Origin: Oscillospiraceae bacterium
Lineage (GTDB): Bacteria > Bacillota > Clostridia > Oscillospirales > Ruminococcaceae
Direction of reading: 5' to 3'
NCBI GenBank assembly: GCA_018110855.1
Contig: JAGBFZ010000089.1
Coordinates: 1-7,873 of the forward strand
Length of the DNA stretch: 7,873 nucleotides
Shown here: piece by piece, positions 1 to 6,083 of the stretch
How positions within the stretch are numbered: the first letter of the stretch is position 1
Layout: every line of letters begins with the position of its first letter
Position numbers and translations under genes: made by a program
The notes under the pieces: model-generated
Told to the model about the DNA's origin: nothing
Seen by the model: the letters and a program-made list of their open reading frames with translations, nothing else
Databases searched by the model: none

Positions 1-402
1 ACGGGGAATGTTGTTGTTCTGGGACAGAATGAAGGAGATAAGACACTCCTCACTGTCCTGCCTGAGAAGCCTTACGCCCTTGGCATATGTGCAGGCTTTA
101 GCAAGGGTCTCATCCTCGGAGAATCTCCGCTTCAGCTCGCCGTAATTCGTCCCCAGATCGAAATAATCGAACCATATATTCAGAAAATCCTCCTCGGAAA
201 CACCGTGGAGAATGAATTTTCCGCTGTCACGCTCAACCTGTGAGATCGTCAGCGGAATTTTTTTGAAAAAGCCCTTGTAGGTGCGGAAATAATCGGAGGG
301 AACCGCCTCCCACCGAAATGCCTGCCCGCAGTCAAGAGTATCGTCAAGAGTCATATGCTCTTCAAAAAGAATTATGCCCTCATTTTTAACCTCGTAATTC
401 AT
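1..402 (-). CDS. ogg: 8-oxoguanine DNA glycosylase, N-terminal part (runs off the left edge)
   Basis: This is a base-excision repair enzyme that removes 8-oxoguanine from DNA and, in its family, also nicks the strand as a beta-lyase. Reading back from ATG at 402 gives 134 codons with no stop before the edge. Residues 24-31 read DCGQAFRW, matching the Gly-Gln-x-Phe-Arg-Trp element of the OGG N-terminal domain, whose glycine contacts the damaged base in human OGG1. Residues 129-134 read NNNIPR, matching the Asn-Asn-Asn-Ile segment at the start of the helix-hairpin-helix domain. The catalytic Lys and Asp of the HhH-GPD motif lie outside the window, so activity cannot be judged. AAGGA and GAGGA lie just before the ATG as possible ribosome binding sites. 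The gene has its own promoter and seems to be transcribed separately from the metallophosphoesterase gene upstream. The family call is firm; the distinction between OGG1 and a related clostridial DNA glycosylase is less so. Confidence 0.88.
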   Translation of the reverse strand, partial: MNYEVKNEGIILFEEHMTLDDTLDCGQAFRWEAVPSDYFRTYKGFFKKIPLTISQVERDSGKFILHGVSEEDFLNIWFDYFDLGTNYGELKRRFSEDETLAKACTYAKGVRLLRQDSEECLISFILSQNNNIPR

Positions 403-421
403 ATTCCTCGTCCTTGATATA

Positions 422-450
422 ATAATAGCACATTCGTTTCCAAAAATCAA
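422..450 (-). promoter_or_regulatory. Sigma-A type promoter of the 8-oxoguanine glycosylase gene
   Basis: On the minus strand TTGATT (445-450) and TATTAT (422-427) are separated by exactly 17 bases, and TGC directly before the -10 box makes it an extended -10. Transcription would start near 415, leaving a leader of about 13 bases that holds the ribosome binding site. The surrounding gap at 403-514 is very AT-rich and otherwise holds only short imperfect repeats of ACAAAT/ATTTGT. I found no convincing terminator there for the metallophosphoesterase gene upstream. Confidence 0.7.
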
Positions 451-514
451 TTCTCAGAATAAACAAATTTTCACAAATCATTTTGGCACATTTGTATCAT
501 TTTAAAACATACGG

Positions 515-1171
515 CTAATCAAAAACAGCCGCATATTTGGGCGGAACAAGCTTGTTTTTATGGAGCTTGCCGAAAAACCACATTTTAAAATCCGCTTCGC
601 CCTTGAGCTTGTCGAAATAAATATTCAGCCTGCTCATAGGGAGACTGCGGGAGCTGCCCATGTCCAGAAATTCCGCAATGGAAGCAGGCGGCTCATGGGT
701 AAATATGTAATCCACCCGATCTCCCTGCTCGGAAAGGCGTTTTCTGCCCTCTTCAAGCCTTTCCTCATCGGGCAGCTCCTGCTCCCACCAGGTGTCGTTT
801 TCAATGCGTGCGTCAATGTCAGAAGCCTGACCGCCGCCGAAAACGAAAGCCTTTTTCCCGTCAATGTCAAAGACCTCACCCGAGGAAAGCATATACAGAT
901 TGCCGCAGATATGCCGTCCCCGACCTCCGAGAAGCTCCTCCTCGGGATATTTCTCCAGCAGATCGTAATTATCGTGGCTGCCTGCAAGAAACAGCGTGGT
1001 AAAGCGTTTTCCTCCGATTTTTTTAAGAATGGAACGTTCCCTGTCCGAGCCGTCCCACACAAATCCGAAATCGCCGCAGATAATGAGGAAATCCCCCTTT
1101 TTAAGCTGACGAAGCGTCTTGTGGGAAAAACGCCCGTAATCTCCGTGAGTATCACCCATAACGCAAATCAT
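515..1171 (-). CDS. Calcineurin-like metallophosphoesterase with altered metal-ligand positions
   Basis: A 218-residue soluble protein of the calcineurin-like phosphoesterase fold, which normally hydrolyses phosphate mono- or diesters with two metal ions. Recognisable blocks are GDTHGD (residues 6-11, ligands D7 and H9), GDFG (33-36, bridging D34), GSHDN (64-68), FTHEPP (157-162, H159) and GKLHKN (201-206). Two blocks depart from the family. The usual GNH(D/E) has Ser65 in place of the metal-binding Asn, and the usual GHxH has Lys202 in place of its first His. Both positions normally serve the second metal, so activity may be altered or lost. There is no signal peptide or membrane segment, so it is probably cytoplasmic. 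The ATG at 1171 is preceded by GAGAGGGA and lies 15 bases after the nspC stop, which points to co-transcription with nspC. The substrate cannot be read from the sequence, and no link to polyamines is shown. Confidence 0.85.
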   Translation of the reverse strand: MICVMGDTHGDYGRFSHKTLRQLKKGDFLIICGDFGFVWDGSDRERSILKKIGGKRFTTLFLAGSHDNYDLLEKYPEEELLGGRGRHICGNLYMLSSGEVFDIDGKKAFVFGGGQASDIDARIENDTWWEQELPDEERLEEGRKRLSEQGDRVDYIFTHEPPASIAEFLDMGSSRSLPMSRLNIYFDKLKGEADFKMWFFGKLHKNKLVPPKYAAVFD

Positions 1172-1186
1172 GATAAATCCCTCTCA

Positions 1187-2338
1187 TCAAAGCCTGCACT
1201 TAAAATCCTCATAGCCGAAGCTCTTGTGAAGAACAGCATTGCCCTCGGAATCAATGCGATATATGGAAGGCAGCCCGATGCCGTTAAAGGTGTTGTTTTT
1301 GCACATAGTGTAAATAGCCATGTCGCAGAAGACAAGCCTGTCGCCCACAGAAAGGGGCTTGTCAAAGGAATATTCACCGATTGAATCACCTGCAAGACAG
1401 GTCGCCGCACCGATAAAATAGGTGTGTGCCTTTTCGCCCCTTTCCCCTGCGCCGATTATCCTCGGACGATAGGGCATTTCAAGCACATCAGGCATATGGC
1501 AGGCAGCGGAAGCGTCGATTATTGCATGGGAATATCCCCCGCTCTCAAACACCTCAAGAACGCTTGCCACAAGAAATCCCGCATTTAATGCACAAGCCTC
1601 TCCGGGTTCAATGTACACCTGAATACCGTACTTGTCCTGAACATAGCTTATGACCCGAACAAGCCTGTCAATATCGTAATCATCTCTTGTAACATGATGA
1701 CCGCCGCCGAAATTCACCCATCTCATTTTCGGGAGATACCTGCCGAATTTTTCCTCAAAATGAGGAATAGTGCGCTCCAGAACATCGCTTCCCTGCTCGC
1801 ACATAGTGTGGAAATGCAGACCGCTGAGAGAGTCAAGATATTCCTCCTCAAAGTCTGCCACCTTAACTCCCAGACGGGAAATTCCCGCACATGGATTGTA
1901 AATTTCCGTCTCTATCTCGGAATACTCGGGATTCACCCTCATTCCGCATTCGATCTTCCTGCCCTCTGAAGCCGCCTTTTGAAGCATGGGCAAAAAGCGT
2001 TTCAGCTGAGAAAAGCTGTTGAAAACGATATGACCGCATATTTTTGTGATCTCTTCAAACTCCTCGGGACGGTATGCGGGAGAGAAAATATGGACCTCTT
2101 TGCCCTTCATTTCTTCATAACCGAGCCTTGCTTCATAAAGACCGCTTGCAGTGGTTCCGTCAAGATACTGCGCCATCATCGGATAAAGACCGTACATGGA
2201 AAAAGCCTTCTGAGCAAGCAATACCCTGCACCCCGTCCTTTCCGAAACGCTGCGGAGAATCCTCATATTTTTTTCAATAAGTCTCTCGTCCACTGCATAG
2301 CAGGGCGTATCCACTGAGAAAATATCAAAACCGGGCAT
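1187..2338 (-). CDS. nspC: Carboxynorspermidine/carboxyspermidine decarboxylase
   Basis: This is a pyridoxal-phosphate enzyme of the alanine-racemase-fold (ornithine/diaminopimelate decarboxylase) group. It removes CO2 from carboxyspermidine or carboxynorspermidine, the last step of the aspartate-semialdehyde route to spermidine or norspermidine found in many gut bacteria. The 383 residues are about full length for NspC. Visible elements are AQK with the Schiff-base lysine (K44), HFHTMCE (175-181), GGGHH (211-215), the phosphate-binding EPGEA (244-248), and CLAGD (314-318), carrying the cysteine and aspartate that complete the active site across the dimer. The ATG at 2338 follows AAAGGA with about 9 bases of spacing. 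The end carries two stop codons in a row (TGA TGA). Its usual partner, carboxyspermidine dehydrogenase, is not in the window, so the gene is detached from the rest of the pathway here. A terminator-like hairpin lies just upstream. Sequence alone does not tell which of the two substrates is preferred. Confidence 0.93.
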   Translation of the reverse strand: MPGFDIFSVDTPCYAVDERLIEKNMRILRSVSERTGCRVLLAQKAFSMYGLYPMMAQYLDGTTASGLYEARLGYEEMKGKEVHIFSPAYRPEEFEEITKICGHIVFNSFSQLKRFLPMLQKAASEGRKIECGMRVNPEYSEIETEIYNPCAGISRLGVKVADFEEEYLDSLSGLHFHTMCEQGSDVLERTIPHFEEKFGRYLPKMRWVNFGGGHHVTRDDYDIDRLVRVISYVQDKYGIQVYIEPGEACALNAGFLVASVLEVFESGGYSHAIIDASAACHMPDVLEMPYRPRIIGAGERGEKAHTYFIGAATCLAGDSIGEYSFDKPLSVGDRLVFCDMAIYTMCKNNTFNGIGLPSIYRIDSEGNAVLHKSFGYEDFKCRL

Positions 2339-2361
2339 AAGAAACCGTCCTTTCCCTATTC

Positions 2362-2395
2362 AAAAATACTGTCGGATAAACCTACCCGACAGTAT
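2362..2395 (-). terminator. Intrinsic terminator after DUF896, immediately before nspC
   Basis: On the minus strand a perfect 10-bp stem (ATACTGTCGG pairing with CCGACAGTAT) closes a 10-base loop and is followed by a run of five T. It begins 8 bases after the DUF896 stop and would end the tmcAL-DUF896 transcript. It also lies only 23 bases before the nspC ATG, so nspC needs read-through or a promoter upstream of or inside the hairpin. An attenuator role is possible but not shown. Confidence 0.85.
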
Positions 2396-2402
2396 CTTAA
2401 AA

Positions 2403-2591
2403 TCATTTTTCGTCCTTGTCCTTATCGTCAACAAACTCAATGTTGTCAAGCTGAGACTTGAGATTTGCCACAACTCCCCTGCGAAATTCAAAGCGAAGCT
2501 CGGTCTGCTCACGCTTTTCCTCATCGGTAAGACCCTGCTCACGGGATTTTCTGGCAAGCTCATTGATTCGGTCGATCTTTTCCTTAGTCAT
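2403..2591 (-). CDS. Small DUF896 (YnzC-type) protein
   Basis: A 62-residue cytoplasmic protein of the DUF896/UPF0291 family, typified by Bacillus YnzC, whose molecular function is not established. Residues 4-12 (EKIDRINEL) and 19-26 (GLTDEEKR) match the family's helical hairpin, and QLDNI near residue 47 is the usual family ending. The tail after it is short and acidic/lysine-rich. I place the start at the ATG at 2591 rather than at an ATG 39 bases upstream, because homology begins there and GAGG lies about 9 bases before it. This start lies inside the end of tmcAL in another frame and gives an 8-base overlap, so translational coupling is likely. A terminator follows 8 bases after the stop. 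Confidence 0.87.
   Translation of the reverse strand: MTKEKIDRINELARKSREQGLTDEEKREQTELRFEFRRGVVANLKSQLDNIEFVDDKDKDEK
2421..2449 (-). promoter_or_regulatory. Possible nspC promoter inside the end of DUF896
   Basis: A perfect -35 box TTGACA (2444-2449) is followed after exactly 17 bases by GATAAG (2421-2426), a 4-of-6 match to the -10 consensus. If used, transcripts would start near 2414 and carry the hairpin at 2366-2395 in a leader of about 75 bases before nspC. The TTGACA also encodes part of the conserved QLDNI of DUF896, so the match may be chance. Confidence 0.35.
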
Positions 2592-3984
2592 CGTTCTTGA
2601 CCTCGGTATCAGATTCTTCCTCAGCCGCATTTTCCTCGGCAGCTTTCTTTTCGGCAGCAGATTTTTCCACTGCTCTCTCGGCTCTTATCTTTGCAAGCTC
2701 CTCGGGAGTGCCTGAAATAGCAGTGGTTTTCATATCCTCGGGAAGCTCGGAAACAAATCCCTCGATCTTGTCAAAAGCGACCTTGCTTGTAAAATCCATT
2801 CCGCTGGGACGGATATTTCTTGAGCCGAGGGTGTAGATATCACTGGAAAGAGTAGTCATGGCAACAGAGCGCATAACATTCTTGTTATCCTTGCCGATAT
2901 CCACAAAATCCTTGAGGGATGAGCTGAAGGGCATGGAGAGCTTGTCCTCAGGGAGTGAGCCTGCCATTTTGAGTATCTCAGCGCCTCTGTCATTAAGGGC
3001 AAGAATACGTCCGAAAATGGGCGGAACCTTGATATCATCGGTCTTGATACCGAACAGAGCGTTCAGAAGGATCCTCTTTATCCTTGCCATAGGATAACGC
3101 TTTACCTTGATCTTGTCGAGCAGATCCTCGAGAGAAGTAGCAACTCTTGCAGCCTGGAATATCCTGTTTTCAAGACCCTGACCCACATCGGGAGTAGAAG
3201 CAAGCTCCTGAGGAGACATAGTTCTCAGACGGTACAGAAGAACTCTCTCGAAATTCTCAAACCAACAGAGAAGCTCCTTGTCATCATACTCAGCAATAGC
3301 GTCCGCAGTATCCTTGGGAACGAAAGCGGAGAAGTCCTCACCATCGTCAATGAGCCTGCGGATATAGCTTCCGCTGGCAATGGAGGAGCTGTGATCGTCG
3401 GAATCATGCTCCGCACCCTCACGCTTGATGGTAAAGGGCTTGATCTTGTCCATAAGACCAAGTATCTGCAGAGACTTGATGTACTCCACAGCAAGAATAT
3501 TGTTGGGAGAATTAAGGATATCTCCCACCAGAGGGCCGTGCTTGTAGGAAACAAGCTGATGAACAGCGTCAGGGAAAGGAATACCCTGCTCCAAAAGGGG
3601 CTTCAGATTTTCGGGAGTAGAGACCTCTCTTACAGCGTCAGCGCACTGAATGAGCTGCTCAACGCTTCCGCACTCGCTGCCGAAGGAAATACCCTCAACA
3701 CATCTGAGGGAGCCAAGCATCATAACGCCGCAGCGTGCAAAAAGCTCAGCATTAGCAAGGCTGTACTGCACAGGCATTTCAACAACGAGGTCAACGCCGT
3801 TCTTCACAGCGATCTCAGCTCTCTTGAACTTGTCCATAAGGGCAGGCTCACCCCTCTGAACAAAGTTTCCGCTCATAACAGCAACGATGTGAGTTGCACC
3901 TGTCTGCTTCTTTGTTTCCTCTATCTGATAAATATGCCCGTTGTGAAAGGGATTGTACTCGCAGATAATTCCGTATGTTTTCAT
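2584..3984 (-). CDS. tmcAL: tRNA(Met) cytidine acetate ligase, with an unusual C-terminal tail
   Basis: TmcAL (formerly YlbM) uses acetate and ATP to form N4-acetylcytidine at the wobble position of elongator tRNA-Met, which secures accurate AUG reading. The nucleotidyltransferase signature is clear: CEYNPFHNGH at residues 8-17 contains HxGH (14-17), followed by SGNFVQRGEP (38-47). Further family blocks are NNILAVEYI (161-169) and the SGSYIRR region (204-210). A DIYTLG element at 382-387 corresponds to the usual near-C-terminal part. The protein continues for about 75 more residues, ending in a Lys/Ala/Glu-rich low-complexity stretch from about residue 430, which makes it 466 residues against roughly 400 for typical members. 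I chose the ATG at 3984 over an in-frame ATG 60 bases upstream because the family begins at MKTYGII and AAAGGA lies about 10 bases before it. It is the first gene of a two-gene unit with DUF896. Confidence 0.93.
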   Translation of the reverse strand: MKTYGIICEYNPFHNGHIYQIEETKKQTGATHIVAVMSGNFVQRGEPALMDKFKRAEIAVKNGVDLVVEMPVQYSLANAELFARCGVMMLGSLRCVEGISFGSECGSVEQLIQCADAVREVSTPENLKPLLEQGIPFPDAVHQLVSYKHGPLVGDILNSPNNILAVEYIKSLQILGLMDKIKPFTIKREGAEHDSDDHSSSIASGSYIRRLIDDGEDFSAFVPKDTADAIAEYDDKELLCWFENFERVLLYRLRTMSPQELASTPDVGQGLENRIFQAARVATSLEDLLDKIKVKRYPMARIKRILLNALFGIKTDDIKVPPIFGRILALNDRGAEILKMAGSLPEDKLSMPFSSSLKDFVDIGKDNKNVMRSVAMTTLSSDIYTLGSRNIRPSGMDFTSKVAFDKIEGFVSELPEDMKTTAISGTPEELAKIRAERAVEKSAAEKKAAEENAAEEESDTEVKNDD

Positions 3985-4061
3985 TATTCGACCGTCCTTT
4001 AACAGAAATTGAAAATAATCGGCAAACGTAAAACACAGCAACATTTACCCATAATAATTTC

Positions 4062-4090
4062 ATTATACCATACCTCCTGAATTATTGCAA
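4062..4090 (-). promoter_or_regulatory. Extended -10 promoter of the tmcAL-DUF896 unit
   Basis: TTGCAA (4085-4090) and a perfect TATAAT (4062-4067) are separated by 17 bases, with TGG directly before the -10 box. Transcription would start near 4055, giving a leader of about 70 bases. No obvious hairpin or riboswitch fold is visible in that leader. The promoter lies just downstream of the lacI-type gene's terminator, which isolates the unit from the sugar locus. Confidence 0.8.
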
Positions 4091-4101
4091 GAGCTTTTTG
4101 C

Positions 4102-4148
4102 AAAAAAATGAAACAGAGCGAAAGCCAAAAACTCACGCTCTGTTTCAT
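4102..4148 (-). terminator. Strong intrinsic terminator of the LacI-family gene
   Basis: A perfect 13-bp stem (ATGAAACAGAGCG pairing with CGCTCTGTTTCAT) closes a 15-base loop and is followed on the minus strand by seven T. It starts 13 bases after the regulator's stop. The run of T fits termination of minus-strand transcripts; the other strand lacks an immediate T-run. Confidence 0.95.
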
Positions 4149-4161
4149 ACGATTTATTTTT

Positions 4162-5160
4162 TTAGTTGATATCAGCCACCGATTCACGCTCCACAAGGCT
4201 TGTATGAAGCTGAACAGAGCTGATCTGTATTCCGTTTTTGAGCTGCATCATTGTATGGAATGCAGCTTTTCCGATGTGGATCCTGTTCTGATTTATGGTC
4301 GTGAGAGAAGGAGAGCAGTATTCCGCAGCAGGAAGATTATCATAGCCTGTGACGCTTATATCCTGCGGAACACGGTAGCCTGCCTTAACAAGCTCCTTTA
4401 CAGCCGCCGAAGCGATCACATCGCTGATGCATACGATAGCAGTCACTCCCTCTTTGGCAATATCAACAGTGATCTTTTTTATCCCTCTGCCTGAAAAATG
4501 GCCAAACTTCACCGTGCTGTCGGAAACAGTCAGTCCCAGCTCTGCCATATTGCAAAAGAAAGCGTTCTTACGTTCCACAGTAACGATGCTGTCCGCTTCG
4601 CCTCCGATAAAACCTATCTTTCGATGCCCTTTACGGTAAAGATATTTTACTATCTGAGATATGCCGTCAGCGTTATCACAGCCCACTCTTGCAACAAGGG
4701 GATTTTCAATATAATTATCCAGCACCACCATAGGGAGATTATGCCCCTTGTTGCGTTCGATAAAATCAACGTGCGGTCTGAAGCCGAGAAAGAATATTCC
4801 CTCATATCCGTTGTTAATAACAAGGTGATCGTAATTTCCCGTATTGACCTGATCCTCGGTAACGGATATTATATTCATACCGATATTATTTTCAACCGCA
4901 GCCGCCTGAATGCCTGCAATTATCTCATAGCCGAACTGACTGCTTGTGCCGTAATGTATAGCATACACAAGCACAGCCACATTCTTTTTTCTGAGCATAC
5001 GCTCGGGACTGATGTAATAGCCCATTTCAGCGGCACATTTCATAATGCTCTCACGGGTCTCCTCGCTTATGTCAGTAGCACCCGAAATTGCCTTTGAAAC
5101 AGTGCTTTTTGATAATTTCATTTTATCGGCAATATCCTGGATCGTCACCCTTTTTCCCAA
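4162..5160 (-). CDS. LacI-family transcriptional regulator, probably of the maltodextrin locus
   Basis: A 332-residue DNA-binding regulator of the LacI/GalR family. The helix-turn-helix occupies about residues 6-26 (TIQDIADKM, then LSKSTVSKAIS), followed by the hinge near residues 48-60 and a periplasmic-binding-protein-like sugar domain to the end (GYEIIAGIQ, GFIGG and SVTGYDN are typical blocks). I place the start at TTG 5160. GGGAGGA sits 8 bases before it, and the family sequence begins at GKRVTIQD. The in-frame ATG at 5193 overlaps the -10 region and lies upstream of the predicted transcription start, so it cannot serve this transcript. The gene follows malG closely on the same strand, which suggests it controls the transporter operon, probably as a repressor relieved by a maltodextrin-derived sugar. 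That role is inferred from position. The operon's own promoter region is outside the window, so no operator could be examined there. Confidence 0.92.
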   Translation of the reverse strand: MGKRVTIQDIADKMKLSKSTVSKAISGATDISEETRESIMKCAAEMGYYISPERMLRKKNVAVLVYAIHYGTSSQFGYEIIAGIQAAAVENNIGMNIISVTEDQVNTGNYDHLVINNGYEGIFFLGFRPHVDFIERNKGHNLPMVVLDNYIENPLVARVGCDNADGISQIVKYLYRKGHRKIGFIGGEADSIVTVERKNAFFCNMAELGLTVSDSTVKFGHFSGRGIKKITVDIAKEGVTAIVCISDVIASAAVKELVKAGYRVPQDISVTGYDNLPAAEYCSPSLTTINQNRIHIGKAAFHTMMQLKNGIQISSVQLHTSLVERESVADIN

Positions 5161-5166
5161 ACAGCA

Positions 5167-5174
5167 TTCCTCCC
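5167..5174 (-). promoter_or_regulatory. Ribosome binding site fixing the TTG start of the LacI-family gene
   Basis: The minus strand reads GGGAGGAA here. Its GGAGG core ends 8 bases before TTG at 5160, the ideal distance. No ATG or GTG in the reading frame is as well placed. Confidence 0.75.
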
Positions 5175-5181
5175 TTACTGC

Positions 5182-5210
5182 ATTATACCACATCTGCCGG
5201 ATTTTGGCAA
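5182..5210 (-). promoter_or_regulatory. Near-consensus promoter of the LacI-family gene
   Basis: TTGCCA (5205-5210), 17 bases, then a perfect TATAAT (5182-5187), with TGG just before it as an extended -10. Transcription would start near 5175, leaving only about 15 bases before the TTG start. The -35 box begins 6 bases after the malG stop. No terminator separates malG from this promoter, so read-through from the transporter operon could also reach the regulator. Confidence 0.85.
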
Positions 5211-5216
5211 TAGTGA

Positions 5217-6083
5217 TTATCCCTTTACAGCACCGCCTGTAACACCCTCAACATAGTATTTCTGCATTGAAATAAACAGTGCCGCAATAGGAATGGATAC
5301 AAGCACCGCACCTGCCGCAAACTGAGTATAATATGCACCGATAAATTCTCTTTCCAGCATTTTGAACATTCCCAGTGCAACAGTGTAGCTGTCGTAATTC
5401 GAGCCGCAGATGATGCTGGGGAAGATATAGTCTATCCAAGGTGCCATAAACGATGTGAGAATAGTATAAACTATGATAGGCTTTGAAAGGGGCAGGGTTA
5501 TCTTGAAGAACACCTGCGCCTTTGTTGCGCCGTCAAGATAAGCGGATTCATCGAGAGCCTTGGGAACTGTGTCAAAGAATCCCTTTGCAATATAGTACTG
5601 AAGTCCTGCGCCTGCTATATAAACAAGAGTGAGACATACAAGAGGATTGCTCAGAAGATTCATTCCCTTGAGTATGTAATAAACAGCGATCATAGACATA
5701 AATGCAGGGAACATTCCGAGAATAAGCGCAACATTCATCATCGGCTTTCTCATCTTAAAGCGCAGACGGCTGAGAGCAAAGGAAACCGCAAGCACAACAA
5801 AGGTAGAACCTATGCAGGATATCACCGATACAAGAAAGGTATTGGCAAACCACTTTGTAAAGTGGAACTGCTGATCCTTGGTTATGAGATTTACATAGTT
5901 GTTTACAGTAAAGCCCTTGGGCCAGAAGTAGCTTGTGTATGAACCGGGCTCCTCACGGAATGATGTAAGAATGACCCAGCACAAAGGCAGTATCCATATG
6001 ATGCCCAGAACAAGCAGCAGTATCTGTATAAAGCCGTTTGTAAATTTCTGCTGTGCCTTATATGATCTATTCAAATCAAACAT
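5217..6083 (-). CDS. malG: Maltose/maltodextrin ABC transporter permease, MalG type
   Basis: A 288-residue inner-membrane subunit of a binding-protein-dependent sugar importer. Six hydrophobic segments are visible, at about residues 18-40, 82-104, 117-138, 147-165, 202-222 and 254-274. The EAA loop that docks on the ATPase lies at about 178-198 (DESAYLDGATKAQVFFKIT, then LPLS). The C-terminus YYVEGVTGGAVKG is the characteristic MalG ending, which separates it from many other sugar permeases. The ATG at 6083 shares one base with the malF stop (TAATG), and GAGGAGG lies about 10 bases upstream, so the two permeases are translationally coupled. The ATPase (MsmX/MalK type) is not here; Firmicutes often use a shared one encoded elsewhere. 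The gene is intact. Substrate is inferred from the MalFG family and the adjacent phosphorylase. Confidence 0.93.
   Translation of the reverse strand: MFDLNRSYKAQQKFTNGFIQILLLVLGIIWILPLCWVILTSFREEPGSYTSYFWPKGFTVNNYVNLITKDQQFHFTKWFANTFLVSVISCIGSTFVVLAVSFALSRLRFKMRKPMMNVALILGMFPAFMSMIAVYYILKGMNLLSNPLVCLTLVYIAGAGLQYYIAKGFFDTVPKALDESAYLDGATKAQVFFKITLPLSKPIIVYTILTSFMAPWIDYIFPSIICGSNYDSYTVALGMFKMLEREFIGAYYTQFAAGAVLVSIPIAALFISMQKYYVEGVTGGAVKG

Noticed and set aside
403..514. A terminator after the metallophosphoesterase gene
   Set aside because: The gap has AT-rich short repeats (ACAAAT/ATTTGT) but no GC-containing stem followed by a T-run.
560..1384. A 274-codon open frame on the plus strand
   Set aside because: It lies antisense across the metallophosphoesterase and the nspC 3' end, shows no recognisable domain, and has no sensible ribosome binding site or neighbour. 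It is a shadow of the minus-strand genes.
3391..4002. A 203-codon open frame on the plus strand opposite tmcAL
   Set aside because: tmcAL is unmistakable on the other strand and this frame has no family features. The same applies to the plus-strand frame at 4498-5097 opposite the LacI-family gene.
3848..4063. A 71-codon minus-strand frame with AGGAGG about 9 bases before its ATG
   Set aside because: Its ribosome binding site and ATG overlap the tmcAL promoter's -10 region, so a transcript from that promoter would not contain them. Most of its length overlaps the TmcAL N-terminus out of frame.
5195..5209. Inverted repeat TGCC/GGCA in the LacI-family promoter as an autoregulatory operator
   Set aside because: The arms are only 4 bp with a 7-base spacer, and the centre lacks the CG-centred symmetry typical of LacI-family operators. 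It is too weak to call.
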